From positions 1 to 46,103 of IMG/VR virus record IMGVR_UViG_3300020470_000031: a stretch of 46,103 nt of DNA, one strand, 5' to 3'. This document shows, piece after piece, positions 30,457 through 38,270 of the stretch. Numbering within the stretch: position 1 is the stretch's first letter; every line of letters starts with the position of its first letter. The DNA is from a virus. The notes beneath the pieces are model-generated. The model had not been told where the DNA came from. It was given only the letters and a program-made list of their open reading frames with translations, and searched no databases. The position numbers and the translations under genes are program-made.

Positions 30457-30945
30457 TTAAAAGCGGATACCGAGGCTAACCAGTCCTGCATGTTTTCCTG
30501 CACCTGCTTCGAAGTCAGTGTAGCGGTACTCCGCTCCGACGAAGGTGTTGGTGCTGATGTTGTATTCGAGACCGCCACCGACACGGAGACCGTCAAGCTC
30601 GCGGCTGAAAGCATCGCGATAGTTGGCGTAGCCAGCTTCGCCATAGACCATCACCTGATCGAAGGTATAACCGAGACGGGCCGAGGCACCGATCTCACGC
30701 TCGTCTTCGAACACGTTGTCCACAGTTGCTTCGACACCAACAATGGCGTCGCCCAGCGGAATGTTCACACCAGCGTTAGCACCATACACAACGTCGGTCG
30801 TGTCGGGACGACTGGTTACATCATCGAAACCTGCCGTAGCCGCGACATAGATGCCACCAAAGTCGTTGGCACTTGCCTCAGCGGGCTGACATGCTGCTGC
30901 AAGAGCGATACCTGCGGCGGCGATCAGGACAGTAAACTTACGCAT
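30457..30945 (-). CDS. Outer-membrane beta-barrel protein
   Basis: 162 residues. Signal peptide MRKFTVLIAAAGIALAAAC...ASA, then alternating amphipathic strands (GGIYVAATAGF, VYGANAGVNIPLG, IGASARLGYTF, LRVGGGLEYNI) ending in ...VSLGIRF, the terminal Phe typical of outer-membrane barrels (OmpA/Omp25-like porin family). Phage precedent is lambda Lom. It could change the infected cell surface. It has its own terminator and follows the tmRNA. Confidence 0.82.
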   Translation of the reverse strand: MRKFTVLIAAAGIALAAACQPAEASANDFGGIYVAATAGFDDVTSRPDTTDVVYGANAGVNIPLGDAIVGVEATVDNVFEDEREIGASARLGYTFDQVMVYGEAGYANYRDAFSRELDGLRVGGGLEYNISTNTFVGAEYRYTDFEAGAGKHAGLVSLGIRF

Positions 30946-30969
30946 TCTAGTATTCCTTTACATGGTTGA

Positions 30970-31212
30970 ACTAAGTGCCGAGTTCTGTTTCAAGGCCCCG
31001 GCTGGCCCATGCATTCAGCCCTTAGGCTGCGATGCGAAGTGCAGTTTCCTGCGAGTTATCATTTGCGGTTGTTTTCCGAGCTTTTCAAGGCAGCAACGCC
31101 TATAGTCTCATAACCTTCTCTCTGCTCCGTCGATTCCCATATCACCCACATAACTGGTGTAGGTGCCGGGGTTTGAACCCGGGTCCGTGAGGTTCGATAA
31201 TGTTAGTCACCG
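30970..31212 (-). ncRNA. ssrA: Circularly permuted tmRNA
   Basis: Reading on the minus strand, the tRNA-like 3' half comes first: T-arm CCGGG-TTCAAAC-CCCGG, acceptor CACCTAC, A73, CCA (31155-31157). After a 5-nt linker comes the 5' half GTGGGTG...GGAATCGAC, then the tag frame (31066 to 31022) GCA AAT GAT AAC ... TAA = ANDNSQETALRIAA. The acceptor halves pair with the Ala identity G3:U70. This is the split, two-piece alphaproteobacterial form that rescues stalled ribosomes and tags nascent proteins for proteolysis. Outer ends are approximate. Confidence 0.88.
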
Positions 31213-31213
31213 A

Positions 31214-31750
31214 CTATTCTTTAATCTCTTTAATGATTCTCCATCCCTTCCACTCTCCACGCTTAGGCCCAGCGGTGCTGTTTCTGTACGCAGCGTATAA
31301 GTTACTCCAGCGTTTTCCCAAAGAGCGAGAGAATTTATAGCTACTCTCAACTATGATTTTAGTTCTATCGGGTTTCTCGACCAGCCACTTCTTTCTATTG
31401 TGGCCTCCGATATTCGAGTTACCTCGGTTAGCGTGACCATTTCCTCCAGCGGAAGACCTCTTCACGTTGTAGTACCGTACTGTCCCCTCTCGAACGTTGG
31501 TCGAGGTCAATAGCTCATGCGAGTCTATCTTGTCAAGCCATTTTTGTTCTGCGGCTCGTACGTCTTGTGTGTCCCCCTCTACAAACTCCAAGACTCGGAA
31601 CCTAAATGTCTCGGGTCTTTTACTATACGCGGCCATCATGGTTTTGGATGAGGACACGTAAGAATCCTCGGGTTTTCCTACGTGTCCTCCCACATAATAC
31701 CAGCCTAGCAGAGTGTCCCACCAGATGTATATGTATCCAATTTTATTCAT
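31214..31750 (-). CDS. GIY-YIG homing endonuclease
   Basis: 178 residues. GIY-YIG core: KIGYIYIWWDTLLGWYYVGGH (GYIYI...YYVG), R-containing FRFRVLEFVE and catalytic E in AAEQKWLDKI. The C-terminal part (NRGNSNIGGHNRKKWLVE, then SRSLGKRWSNLYAAYRN) looks like NUMOD-type DNA-binding modules. It sits directly upstream of the tmRNA gene. A strong promoter and inverted repeat cover its start. Confidence 0.9.
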   Translation of the reverse strand: MNKIGYIYIWWDTLLGWYYVGGHVGKPEDSYVSSSKTMMAAYSKRPETFRFRVLEFVEGDTQDVRAAEQKWLDKIDSHELLTSTNVREGTVRYYNVKRSSAGGNGHANRGNSNIGGHNRKKWLVEKPDRTKIIVESSYKFSRSLGKRWSNLYAAYRNSTAGPKRGEWKGWRIIKEIKE

Positions 31751-31790
31751 AAACGCAAATTAGTTTAAGTTTGCGTTTATGTCATGTCAA
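31748..31790 (-). promoter_or_regulatory. Promoter with overlapping operator-like inverted repeat
   Basis: TTGACA (31785-31790), 17-nt spacer, TAAACT (31762-31767). A 12-bp perfect inverted repeat (CATAAACGCAAA / TTTGCGTTTATG, 31748-31759 and 31770-31781) flanks the -10 box and includes the ATG of the GIY-YIG gene. A protein bound here would block its transcription. Confidence 0.75.
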
Positions 31791-32395
31791 CCGTCGTCAA
31801 CCTCTTTTATCTCAACTCCGTCCAGAGCAATTTCAAAGTCGGGGTACTTTTCCTTGAGCCGAACGATGCGATTGATCGACGACCCGAGTGCGCTCTTACT
31901 CGCACACCGACGAACATTCAGCAACTTATTGGCACTGTCGCTCTTGAACTCTTCTGAGATATCAAGATAGTGACCGTCGTAGGTGATCCTACAGATACCC
32001 ATATCGAACCGAAGGTGAATCCGGTCCGTTCTCCAGTTGACGAAGATAAGCTGCACCGGCAGGCCGGTCTCGTTTCTGCCGGGGTAATCCTGAACGAGGA
32101 TAACCTCCTGCATGCTCTCTGGGTAGGCTCCACCGTTTTCGTCCATGTCGGCAAGATCAGCGAGGCCATAATGGCAATTTCCGAAAGCGTCGGGAACTTC
32201 CCCACCCAGTAGCTTGAACAGACCCCAAGCCTCCTGCTCTCCGCCTGCTTCGATGAAGATATCGATGTCCTTGACAGGCACACCATGATAGAGGTCTCGA
32301 AGGGCACCACCAGAGATTACTGCTGAGGGGCACACGTTCTGGATATCATCCAGAACGTGCAGCCAGCCTACTGGAATGTCGTGGACATCAATCAT
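31787..32395 (-). CDS. Nucleotidyltransferase-fold protein (pol beta superfamily)
   Basis: 202 residues. VISGGALRDLYHGVPVKDIDIF has the GG...RD...D-x-D pattern of the class II CCA-adding enzyme/poly(A) polymerase head domain. It lacks the RNA-binding C-terminal domains of cellular CCA enzymes. In a genome with a tRNA whose CCA is incomplete, a tRNA-related role is possible but not shown. It overlaps its upstream gene by 8 nt. Confidence 0.7.
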   Translation of the reverse strand: MIDVHDIPVGWLHVLDDIQNVCPSAVISGGALRDLYHGVPVKDIDIFIEAGGEQEAWGLFKLLGGEVPDAFGNCHYGLADLADMDENGGAYPESMQEVILVQDYPGRNETGLPVQLIFVNWRTDRIHLRFDMGICRITYDGHYLDISEEFKSDSANKLLNVRRCASKSALGSSINRIVRLKEKYPDFEIALDGVEIKEVDDG

Positions 32396-32807
32396 CGGTC
32401 AGTCTCACGCCACATTCTTCAAGCTTTTCAGCGAGAAGCTCCGAGGAATAGCCCAGCATCCTAGCCAGCTTGTCCAGCTTAGTTGGTTGGAGCTTCCTGA
32501 TAAGCTCCTGTGATCGATGCACGATCATCCTACCTTTAGCAGCCTCTTGGATAAGGTGCCACATTTCCTGAACGACCTCCTCCGAGAACTCTGGGTCCTC
32601 TTTAACGTTGCGAACAATCCACTTGGACCCGCAATTGCAACTACCGTCGGCTCGCCAAAACCTGTTGGACTCTCCGTGAGGGGTGTCTTCGGTGGTAAAC
32701 GAGTAGTTAAGCGCGGCCCTGTTGGCAATGCTGTCCAGCTTCATAGGGACTACCTCCCCGGTTTCGGGGTGGTAGGCTTCAATTGCTTTGGTCAGGTCAA
32801 CTTTCAT
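32388..32807 (-). CDS. Hypothetical protein
   Basis: 139 residues from the ATG at 32807 (AAGGATATT upstream). It has one CxC (SCNCGSKW), a helical C-terminus (RSQELIRKLQPTKLDKLARML) and overlaps the NTase-like gene by 8 nt. Family unknown. Confidence 0.7.
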   Translation of the reverse strand: MKVDLTKAIEAYHPETGEVVPMKLDSIANRAALNYSFTTEDTPHGESNRFWRADGSCNCGSKWIVRNVKEDPEFSEEVVQEMWHLIQEAAKGRMIVHRSQELIRKLQPTKLDKLARMLGYSSELLAEKLEECGVRLTDD

Positions 32808-33004
32808 ATTGAATATCCTTTCAGTTTCAGACACTTAATGGTAATTTGTCGGGCAATAATAGCGTTGAGAGGAGAGGCCCGCTGACCTTCATACTCACAC
32901 TCCGCAATGTCCCGCTGCATTTGAGCAGACGTGGTGCCGGGTCGAGTGACCTGAGTAGTAGCACAGGCACCCAACAGCAACACCAAGGGTATTAACTTAA
33001 TCAT
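32804..33004 (-). CDS. Small lipoprotein
   Basis: 66 residues from the ATG at 33004 (AAGGAG upstream; TGATGA overlap with the ligase stop). Signal MIKLIPLVLLLGAC with lipobox LLGAC (Cys14), followed by ATTQVTRPGTTSAQMQRDIAECEYEGQRA, like bacterial entry-level lipoproteins of unknown role. Probably outer-membrane anchored. Confidence 0.75.
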   Translation of the reverse strand: MIKLIPLVLLLGACATTQVTRPGTTSAQMQRDIAECEYEGQRASPLNAIIARQITIKCLKLKGYSI

Positions 33005-34109
33005 CACGTTCTCCTTCATAAAGCTCAAGACAGATACCGAAGCGAGGCACACCATCTGGTGTCAGCTCGAAGTACCTTACTTTTGCATAAGCAAAATCTC
33101 TTCCCATGAGACCTTCGGCGTACTCTCTGGTTCCTTTAACACCTGCGCCAAACTCTTTGTTGTTAGCGGCTCGGCAGACGACCGATTTAATCGCCCCAGA
33201 CCAATTGCCTTCGCCCTCAACCATGCGAAGCACCGGGAATTCTGCATCAATAAAGTCCTTTCGCTTGAGCAGATACTTGCTCCGTTTCTGCTCGTAAGGC
33301 TTGTCGAGACGGAGCATCGAACCTTCGTAGCCAGCTTCGACACATTTACCGTGGAACTCATTGAACTGCTCGACACTCCCAATGGTCAATGTAGTCACCT
33401 TCCAGATCGGAAAGTCCCCGTCCAGCTTCTGTCCCAGATCACCCATAGCTTGACCGAGGAACACCATGCGGGTGCTGAACTTGAAGCTGCCCTTCGAGGG
33501 ACAATCGTAAACATGGTACTGAACCATCTTTGCCGACTCTTCGAGTTCTTCCTCGCTCGGGTCCTTCTTCTTGCACAGGCTCATGAGCTTGGGGAAGTCG
33601 TCCTTGAGGTCGTGGTTGTAAAGCTCTCCGTCAAGGATGAGAGTCGGGTCCTTCTTGAACGCAGGTTGGAGCGCCTCAAAGATATGAGGGCAACCGAGGA
33701 TGGGCTTGCCCTGCCGAGAGAACAGACCGTCCTTCGTAGCAATACAGCGCATCCCGTCCAGCTTGGGCTGAGCATACAGGTCTTGCCACAGGGGCAGACC
33801 CTTGTACTCTTGAGCAAGCATCGGCTTGAAGAAGTGAGCGCCCGACTTGGCCGACTCTTTCGTCGTATGATACTCACGGGCCAGCTTGTGTTCATACTTG
33901 CTGGCTACCTCAGCCTGCGCCTGTTCCTCGGCAGAAGTCTCATTCGCTCGCCCAACATTCTTGGGCTTTGCGGTGGTCCACTTGGACTCCGTGAGGTTGC
34001 CATCCTCGATGCCGCTGATAGTGCGATAGCGAGCGCCATCAATTTCCATCCTCCAGACACGGCAGTTTCCTTTCGAATCGAATTTGTAGATAGTGGGGGT
34101 GTCAGTCAT
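32997..34109 (-). CDS. ATP-dependent DNA ligase
   Basis: 370 residues. N-terminal about 55 residues form a WGR-like module (CRVWRMEIDGARYRTISG). Motif I PKLDGMR with the adenylated Lys K116; motif III ILDGELYN; motif IV EGSMLRL; motif V KYLLKRKDF. An OB-like end follows. It seals nicks in phage replication and repair; the extra N-terminal module may bind DNA. Confidence 0.93.
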   Translation of the reverse strand: MTDTPTIYKFDSKGNCRVWRMEIDGARYRTISGIEDGNLTESKWTTAKPKNVGRANETSAEEQAQAEVASKYEHKLAREYHTTKESAKSGAHFFKPMLAQEYKGLPLWQDLYAQPKLDGMRCIATKDGLFSRQGKPILGCPHIFEALQPAFKKDPTLILDGELYNHDLKDDFPKLMSLCKKKDPSEEELEESAKMVQYHVYDCPSKGSFKFSTRMVFLGQAMGDLGQKLDGDFPIWKVTTLTIGSVEQFNEFHGKCVEAGYEGSMLRLDKPYEQKRSKYLLKRKDFIDAEFPVLRMVEGEGNWSGAIKSVVCRAANNKEFGAGVKGTREYAEGLMGRDFAYAKVRYFELTPDGVPRFGICLELYEGERDD

Positions 34110-34695
34110 TGAGACTCTCCTTTAGTTTCTTGATCCAGGCATTGCGCTGAGAGGTACGCATCACTTCTTTTTCATATTCCCCAGAATGATACATGATTTC
34201 TCTATCCAGCCGCCCTAGTTCAGCTTCCCTCCACTTCTCGGGATCAGCATCAGGTAGCTTACCGTAGTACTTGAATGGCTCTCGACAATCGAAATCCCGC
34301 CCCGTGCGGAGTTGTTTAAGGGCAAACTCTCGTATCCCCTCTGGCGCTCCTGTCCAGTTACGAGCATGCTCGATCATGTCCTCGTAGCGTTCTTTACGAG
34401 CATCGTGTTCTTCACGAGCTTTTGCTTTCGCGTCATAATACTCTTGCGTCAGCTTCTGAACTTCGACCTCGCACTGCTGCTCTGTCAGGTTCAGGACCCG
34501 TCGGTATTCTGTTCTCAGCTTTGAGAGAGCCTCCATGTGATACTTTGAAGGCTCCAAACTGTCAGGGATGGGCGCATCCCAAGGCTCGTCCCTCATGGTA
34601 ACGAGAGCGCCCATCCCTCTGGCCAGTTGGAGTGCAAAGGTTTTGAAGTCAGTGACCGTCCCGTCGGCCACACCTGCAGTAAATCCTGTGGGCAT
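34102..34695 (-). CDS. Conserved phage protein of unknown function
   Basis: 197 residues. The opening MPTGFTAGVADGTVTDFKTFALQLARGMGA, then MRDEPWDAPIPDSLEPSKYH, and an end VMRTSQRNAWIKKLKESL are the recognisable landmarks of a widespread phage family; the middle is a long coiled coil (about 65-115). Function not known. The stop overlaps the ligase ATG by 8 nt, suggesting a replication-linked operon. Confidence 0.8.
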   Translation of the reverse strand: MPTGFTAGVADGTVTDFKTFALQLARGMGALVTMRDEPWDAPIPDSLEPSKYHMEALSKLRTEYRRVLNLTEQQCEVEVQKLTQEYYDAKAKAREEHDARKERYEDMIEHARNWTGAPEGIREFALKQLRTGRDFDCREPFKYYGKLPDADPEKWREAELGRLDREIMYHSGEYEKEVMRTSQRNAWIKKLKESLND

Positions 34696-35594
34696 TATTT
34701 TTCTCCTTCATAAGGACGCAGCCGGTCCTTGTTTTCGTGGAACAGGGCGATGTAATCCATTTCGCCCCGCTTGTAATACAGTTCCAGCACCTCGTCGTAG
34801 TGTTCCCAAGCGAACTCACGGAACCAGCCTGACGTGATGGACGTGCAGACCTTCTCCAGAGCCTTCTTGAAACTCCACTCGGGGGTCACCCTCTTGAAGT
34901 CGTTCGGAATCTGCGACCGTTCGAGTGCTAGGACACAGGTCTCTTCATAGACACCTGCAATCCGAACTTCGTGACTAGCCTCGAAGAACTTCTGCTTCGA
35001 GGACAGGACTTCGGCCCCCTCCACAGCGTACTTCGTGTACGCCGGGGCACCGTCGATAGCAACCGCCTCATGAATAGAGTCATGGTCATAGACGTAAAAG
35101 CTGTCGTCTGGATTGAAGAACTCTTCCTTGGTGCGGTTCAGGTTTGGATGCTCGTACCAATAGGTAGCATCCCGGCGCTTCTTGAAGAAGTCAAAGTGAT
35201 CTGACTGAATAAACGCACCTGCTGCCCGCATCTTCTGAATGTCCCGCATCGTCTTGAGGAAGTGAGGGCTATTCTTCTTGTAGCGGTGGCTCATCTTGAG
35301 CATGTAGAGAACGTTCAGGCTCGGGACCCACGCTTTAAGATAGTTATCCCAAGTCGTTTTGTCGTCAGACAAAATAAGCTCGGCCAGTTCCAGACTGTCA
35401 CTGTCGGGCCAGATCAATTCGCAGTCATAAATACGATAGTGACCCTTGAAGTGAGCATGGTTCTTATCTGTGATAGTTGGTTTATTTATAGGATGTATAT
35501 ATTCCTGAAACTCTGACAGAGTAGCGAGCAGATCAAGGTCCTTGGCCTCACGACCAAGCAGTTTCTGAATCGGGTAAGAGCCAAGAATGATCAT
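34695..35594 (-). CDS. Putative nucleotidyltransferase-like protein
   Basis: 299 residues. The N-terminus MIILGSYPIQKLLGREAKDLDLLATL has a GS...R..KDLDL pattern of pol-beta-type nucleotidyltransferases, found in a phage-specific family (DUF7275-like). The rest is helical, Trp/Tyr-rich. Substrate unknown. Overlaps its downstream gene by 1 nt. Confidence 0.6.
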   Translation of the reverse strand: MIILGSYPIQKLLGREAKDLDLLATLSEFQEYIHPINKPTITDKNHAHFKGHYRIYDCELIWPDSDSLELAELILSDDKTTWDNYLKAWVPSLNVLYMLKMSHRYKKNSPHFLKTMRDIQKMRAAGAFIQSDHFDFFKKRRDATYWYEHPNLNRTKEEFFNPDDSFYVYDHDSIHEAVAIDGAPAYTKYAVEGAEVLSSKQKFFEASHEVRIAGVYEETCVLALERSQIPNDFKRVTPEWSFKKALEKVCTSITSGWFREFAWEHYDEVLELYYKRGEMDYIALFHENKDRLRPYEGEK

Positions 35595-35614
35595 AAGATG
35601 CTCCGTTTAGAAAT

Positions 35615-35642
35615 GGGGAAAGGTTGACGTCAACCTTTCCCC
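35615..35642. terminator. 28-bp perfect palindrome, probable terminator
   Basis: GGGGAAAGGTTGAC and GTCAACCTTTCCCC form a perfect palindrome with the shared core GGTTGACGTCAACC, between genes at 35654 and 35594. ATTTCT follows on the minus strand. Either a terminator or a protein-binding site. Confidence 0.7.
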
Positions 35643-35653
35643 TAGATTTTAGA

Positions 35654-35929
35654 TTAGCAGCCCCAGCTATTGCTGGACATCCACTCACCTGCGACCTCGT
35701 CGCCCCAACTATTGGTCATTTCAGACACAGGTTCTCCGTAGTTGTTTTCGGCTTCGGGGTGCTTCGAGTAGTATTCGAGTCCACCACTGCCGTAGTTGGC
35801 GGTAAAGGGTGCGCTGCTAAGATCGAAGTTAACCCCGACCTCATCAGAGATACTCATGCCCTCGCGGGCCAGCTTTGCAATCTCGTCCTGAATTTCCGCG
35901 AGACGCTTGATTTTTGCTTCCTTGATCAT
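35654..35929 (-). CDS. Hypothetical protein (paralogue of the next gene)
   Basis: 91 residues from the ATG at 35929: MIKEAKIKRLAEIQDEIAKL coiled coil, then EGMSISDEVGVNFDL, Gly/Asn/Ser-rich end. The pattern EG-x(4)-D-x-x-G-x-x-F-x-L also occurs in the gene 1 nt upstream, so they look like diverged duplicates. Confidence 0.6.
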   Translation of the reverse strand: MIKEAKIKRLAEIQDEIAKLAREGMSISDEVGVNFDLSSAPFTANYGSGGLEYYSKHPEAENNYGEPVSEMTNSWGDEVAGEWMSSNSWGC

Positions 35930-35930
35930 C

Positions 35931-36200
35931 TTAACAATCCGCCGAGCTAGAGTTCCAATCTTCGAGCCGCCCTTCCTCCGGGCGGTACGAGATATCCGAG
36001 TAGTACCGATCAGGGATACACTCCAAGGCTTGAAGGTTAAACTCCAGCCCCGAGGCATCCGCCAGCTTGACACCTTCATTATAGAGAGTGTTCATTTCCT
36101 GCACGATCTGGGTCATGCGAGTAAGAACATCGCCACGTACGTCGGTCTTGAGGGCATTCATACGCTCCCGCAAGCTCTTCAATTCTTCGATCTTATCCAT
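35931..36200 (-). CDS. Hypothetical protein (paralogue)
   Basis: 89 residues from the ATG at 36200 (AAGGAG upstream). Coiled-coil N-terminus (MDKIEELKSLRERMNALK), then EGVKLADASGLEFNLQ and an acidic tail. Unknown function. Confidence 0.65.
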   Translation of the reverse strand: MDKIEELKSLRERMNALKTDVRGDVLTRMTQIVQEMNTLYNEGVKLADASGLEFNLQALECIPDRYYSDISYRPEEGRLEDWNSSSADC

Positions 36201-36228
36201 AAGTAGTCTCCTTCTTTTTGAAAAATTT

Positions 36229-36261
36229 GGGAGTGTTCTGGAACAGAACCGGAACACTCCC
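36229..36261 (-). terminator. Rho-independent terminator
   Basis: Perfect 10-bp stem GGGAGTGTTC/GAACACTCCC with a 13-nt loop, followed on the minus strand by AAATTTTTC. It ends the gene at 36268. Confidence 0.85.
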
Positions 36262-36267
36262 TGTGGC

Positions 36268-36597
36268 TTACTTGGCCTTGACCTTGACGGTCGGAGCCTG
36301 ACCCTTCGTCACCTTCTCGGTCTCGGTCACGATGCCCTGCTTGACAAGGTTGGCCCGAACACGGGCATCCTGTGCAAGGAAGGTAGTGGTATCGAGACCG
36401 TAGGTAACTTGGCCGGTGTTGCGGTCCTCGGTCTGGCGGGTGACCGTGATAGTCGCCAGAGTGGTTTCGATGGTGTCACCCTCGGTGCCTACGACTTCAA
36501 CGAGTTCGGCCTTGAGGCGCTTGAGCGTCTCGGCGTCGGCCTTCATCTTGGCGTCGAGGACAGCGATCTGGGTGGCGAGTGCGTCTTTGTTGGTCAT
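36268..36597 (-). CDS. Hypothetical protein
   Basis: 109 residues; helical N-terminal half (LDAKMKADAETLKRLKAEL), Thr-rich beta middle, and basic end VKVKAK. Its strong terminator implies a well-expressed message. Family unknown. Confidence 0.7.
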   Translation of the reverse strand: MTNKDALATQIAVLDAKMKADAETLKRLKAELVEVVGTEGDTIETTLATITVTRQTEDRNTGQVTYGLDTTTFLAQDARVRANLVKQGIVTETEKVTKGQAPTVKVKAK

Positions 36598-36782
36598 TAT
36601 GCAGGTTCCTTTGCGTTGATTTCACGATAGATACGTGAGGAAAGTTTAGGGAACGGCGTAGAGGCCGCTAGAGTCGGTAGTTCGTTGGTTTCGGCAAACT
36701 GACGAGAGACGGGAAACGGACTATGTTTCCACTTCTGCATCAGCTTCCAGAAGTTCAATGCGTGATCTTCCAGTCGAGCCAT
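36597..36782 (-). CDS. Small hypothetical protein
   Basis: 61 residues from the ATG at 36782, with AAAGGA about 10 nt upstream. It overlaps the previous gene's 3' end by 62 nt in another frame and abuts the next start. Either frame could be wrong, so confidence is moderate. Confidence 0.5.
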   Translation of the reverse strand: MARLEDHALNFWKLMQKWKHSPFPVSRQFAETNELPTLAASTPFPKLSSRIYREINAKEPA

Positions 36783-37104
36783 AGGCAAGCGTCCTTTCTA
36801 TCTGTGAGAGCTTCCAGTCATGGCTGAAAGGTCGTCTCTCTGCCCTGTAGCTCTCATGTTTATTCAGTCCTGTCAACTCCCCAATTTGCTCACGGGTAAG
36901 ACCGTTCTCAGACATGGTGGCGATGATCGCTCCAAGCTTGGCCCTGAGGGCATTGGTGTTGTCCGTGAGACCAAATGGGTGATCCAGTCGGGGTTTGGGA
37001 TTGTACCCCTTGGGGAGCTTGCGGCGTACTGCGACAGGGTGCCTGCCGAGTATCACCGCAATATCCTCTGGGTGGACGCGATCAGCTATTAGCTTCGACA
37101 GCAT
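36721..37104 (-). CDS. Helix-turn-helix DNA-binding protein candidate
   Basis: 127 residues from the ATG at 37104. Two HTH-like segments: VHPEDIAVILGRHPVAVRRKL and LTREQIGELTGLNKHESYRAE. Basic, small; could be a transcription regulator. It overlaps the upstream gene by 23 nt. Confidence 0.6.
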   Translation of the reverse strand: MLSKLIADRVHPEDIAVILGRHPVAVRRKLPKGYNPKPRLDHPFGLTDNTNALRAKLGAIIATMSENGLTREQIGELTGLNKHESYRAERRPFSHDWKLSQIERTLAYGSTGRSRIELLEADAEVET

Positions 37105-37474
37105 CCGCAAGCCGGTCAGCAATCATCAGGTTGAACATCGACTTGTAAATCCCATCAGCCGTGCTCTTCTCGGAGTGCAACTTGGCGTAATGCTCGAAAA
37201 TCCACTGAGCATCACGGGCAGTTGCTAAGAGCCATTCAAGGTCTTCGTTCGTCTCGGGTTCCGGCTCGTCCTCGGCAGCTTCGATGAGTTCCAAATCGTT
37301 CTCGGTAAAGCCCAATTCCATTTTGTTCCCGTTGATGTTGATGGACGCTACTGTATAGCGCGGCGGGTTTCTGTCCTCGCGGGTCTCAACTACTACCCCC
37401 TCGTCTCCCGCCCGAACGGTGAGATAGCCGCTGTGGATAATCTTTACCTTGTCACCTACTTCAAATGCATTCAT
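37082..37474 (-). CDS. KOW-like hypothetical protein
   Basis: 130 residues from the ATG at 37474 (AAAGGAAA upstream). N-terminal FEVGDKVKIIHSGYLTVRAGDEGVVVE is a KOW/SH3-like barrel; the C-terminal half is helical. Possibly nucleic-acid-binding. rIIB-like at 40249 has a similar N-terminal module. Confidence 0.65.
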   Translation of the reverse strand: MNAFEVGDKVKIIHSGYLTVRAGDEGVVVETREDRNPPRYTVASININGNKMELGFTENDLELIEAAEDEPEPETNEDLEWLLATARDAQWIFEHYAKLHSEKSTADGIYKSMFNLMIADRLADAVEANS

Positions 37475-37490
37475 TTCAATTTCCTTTCGT

Positions 37491-38270
37491 TTACAGTTGG
37501 ACAACAAAACCAGTTTCATCCTCACGGCCCTTGCCCTTGACCTTGAGGCCGACCACGACACCCCTTGGGTCGTTGGGTCGGTAATCGTGTTCGTCACCGT
37601 CGATCACAGGCCGACCGAGATACTCGTCAGGGAGCTTGCCCTTGAACACGACAGCGATATTGCGGTCCTGCTTAGTTGCAAACTCACGGTTAGTCTCGTT
37701 CAGACTGAACGTCAAGTGGTAGTTCGACGGAACGTTCTTGCGGTTGTGGATTTTGGTGTAGTCGTAGAACTGAATATCGGGGAACAGTTCCAAGATGGTG
37801 ACAGGCTGATGATTTGCAGCAACATGCCTATCGGCTCGACCGGATACCCAATCCCAGAGCTTGAACCTCACGGACTCCCAGCGAATGTCGGAAGTGCCAT
37901 TGAGCCGGATTGCAAGATCGAGGTTCTGATCATTTGCTGACTTGAGCATCTTGGCAATTTCCAAAACCAGCAGGTTCATAAACGCCTCGCGGTGAGCGAA
38001 GAATGCCTTGGTCCGCTTGATACGGGACTCGTTCTTGTTCTTCATATAGGCAGGATTGCCAGCGGTGTGTAGACAGGCTGCGGTGCAACCTTCGCTCCGC
38101 ATCGGACAGACTTCAAAGCCCGAAAGGTCCGCTGGTGCTAGATGAAGCACCCCTCCGAGGACCCCGAGCTTCTCGTTCTTGGCGACCTTGGGGTTCGTTC
38201 CCTCGCCCGACAGGAGACTGTTCACATTGAGCAGTTTCTTGAGTTGTGTAAGATTAGTTGGTTGGGTCAT
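37491..38270 (-). CDS. Conserved phage protein with cysteine cluster
   Basis: 259 residues. LGVLGGVLHLAPADLSG is followed by CPMRSEGCTAACLHTAGN, a Cys-x(6)-Cys-x(3)-Cys cluster, and later RLNGTSDIRWE and FYDYTKIHNR. These features mark a phage family resembling Gp88/DUF7227 proteins; the cysteines could bind zinc or an Fe-S cluster. Function unknown. Confidence 0.7.
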   Translation of the reverse strand: MTQPTNLTQLKKLLNVNSLLSGEGTNPKVAKNEKLGVLGGVLHLAPADLSGFEVCPMRSEGCTAACLHTAGNPAYMKNKNESRIKRTKAFFAHREAFMNLLVLEIAKMLKSANDQNLDLAIRLNGTSDIRWESVRFKLWDWVSGRADRHVAANHQPVTILELFPDIQFYDYTKIHNRKNVPSNYHLTFSLNETNREFATKQDRNIAVVFKGKLPDEYLGRPVIDGDEHDYRPNDPRGVVVGLKVKGKGREDETGFVVQL

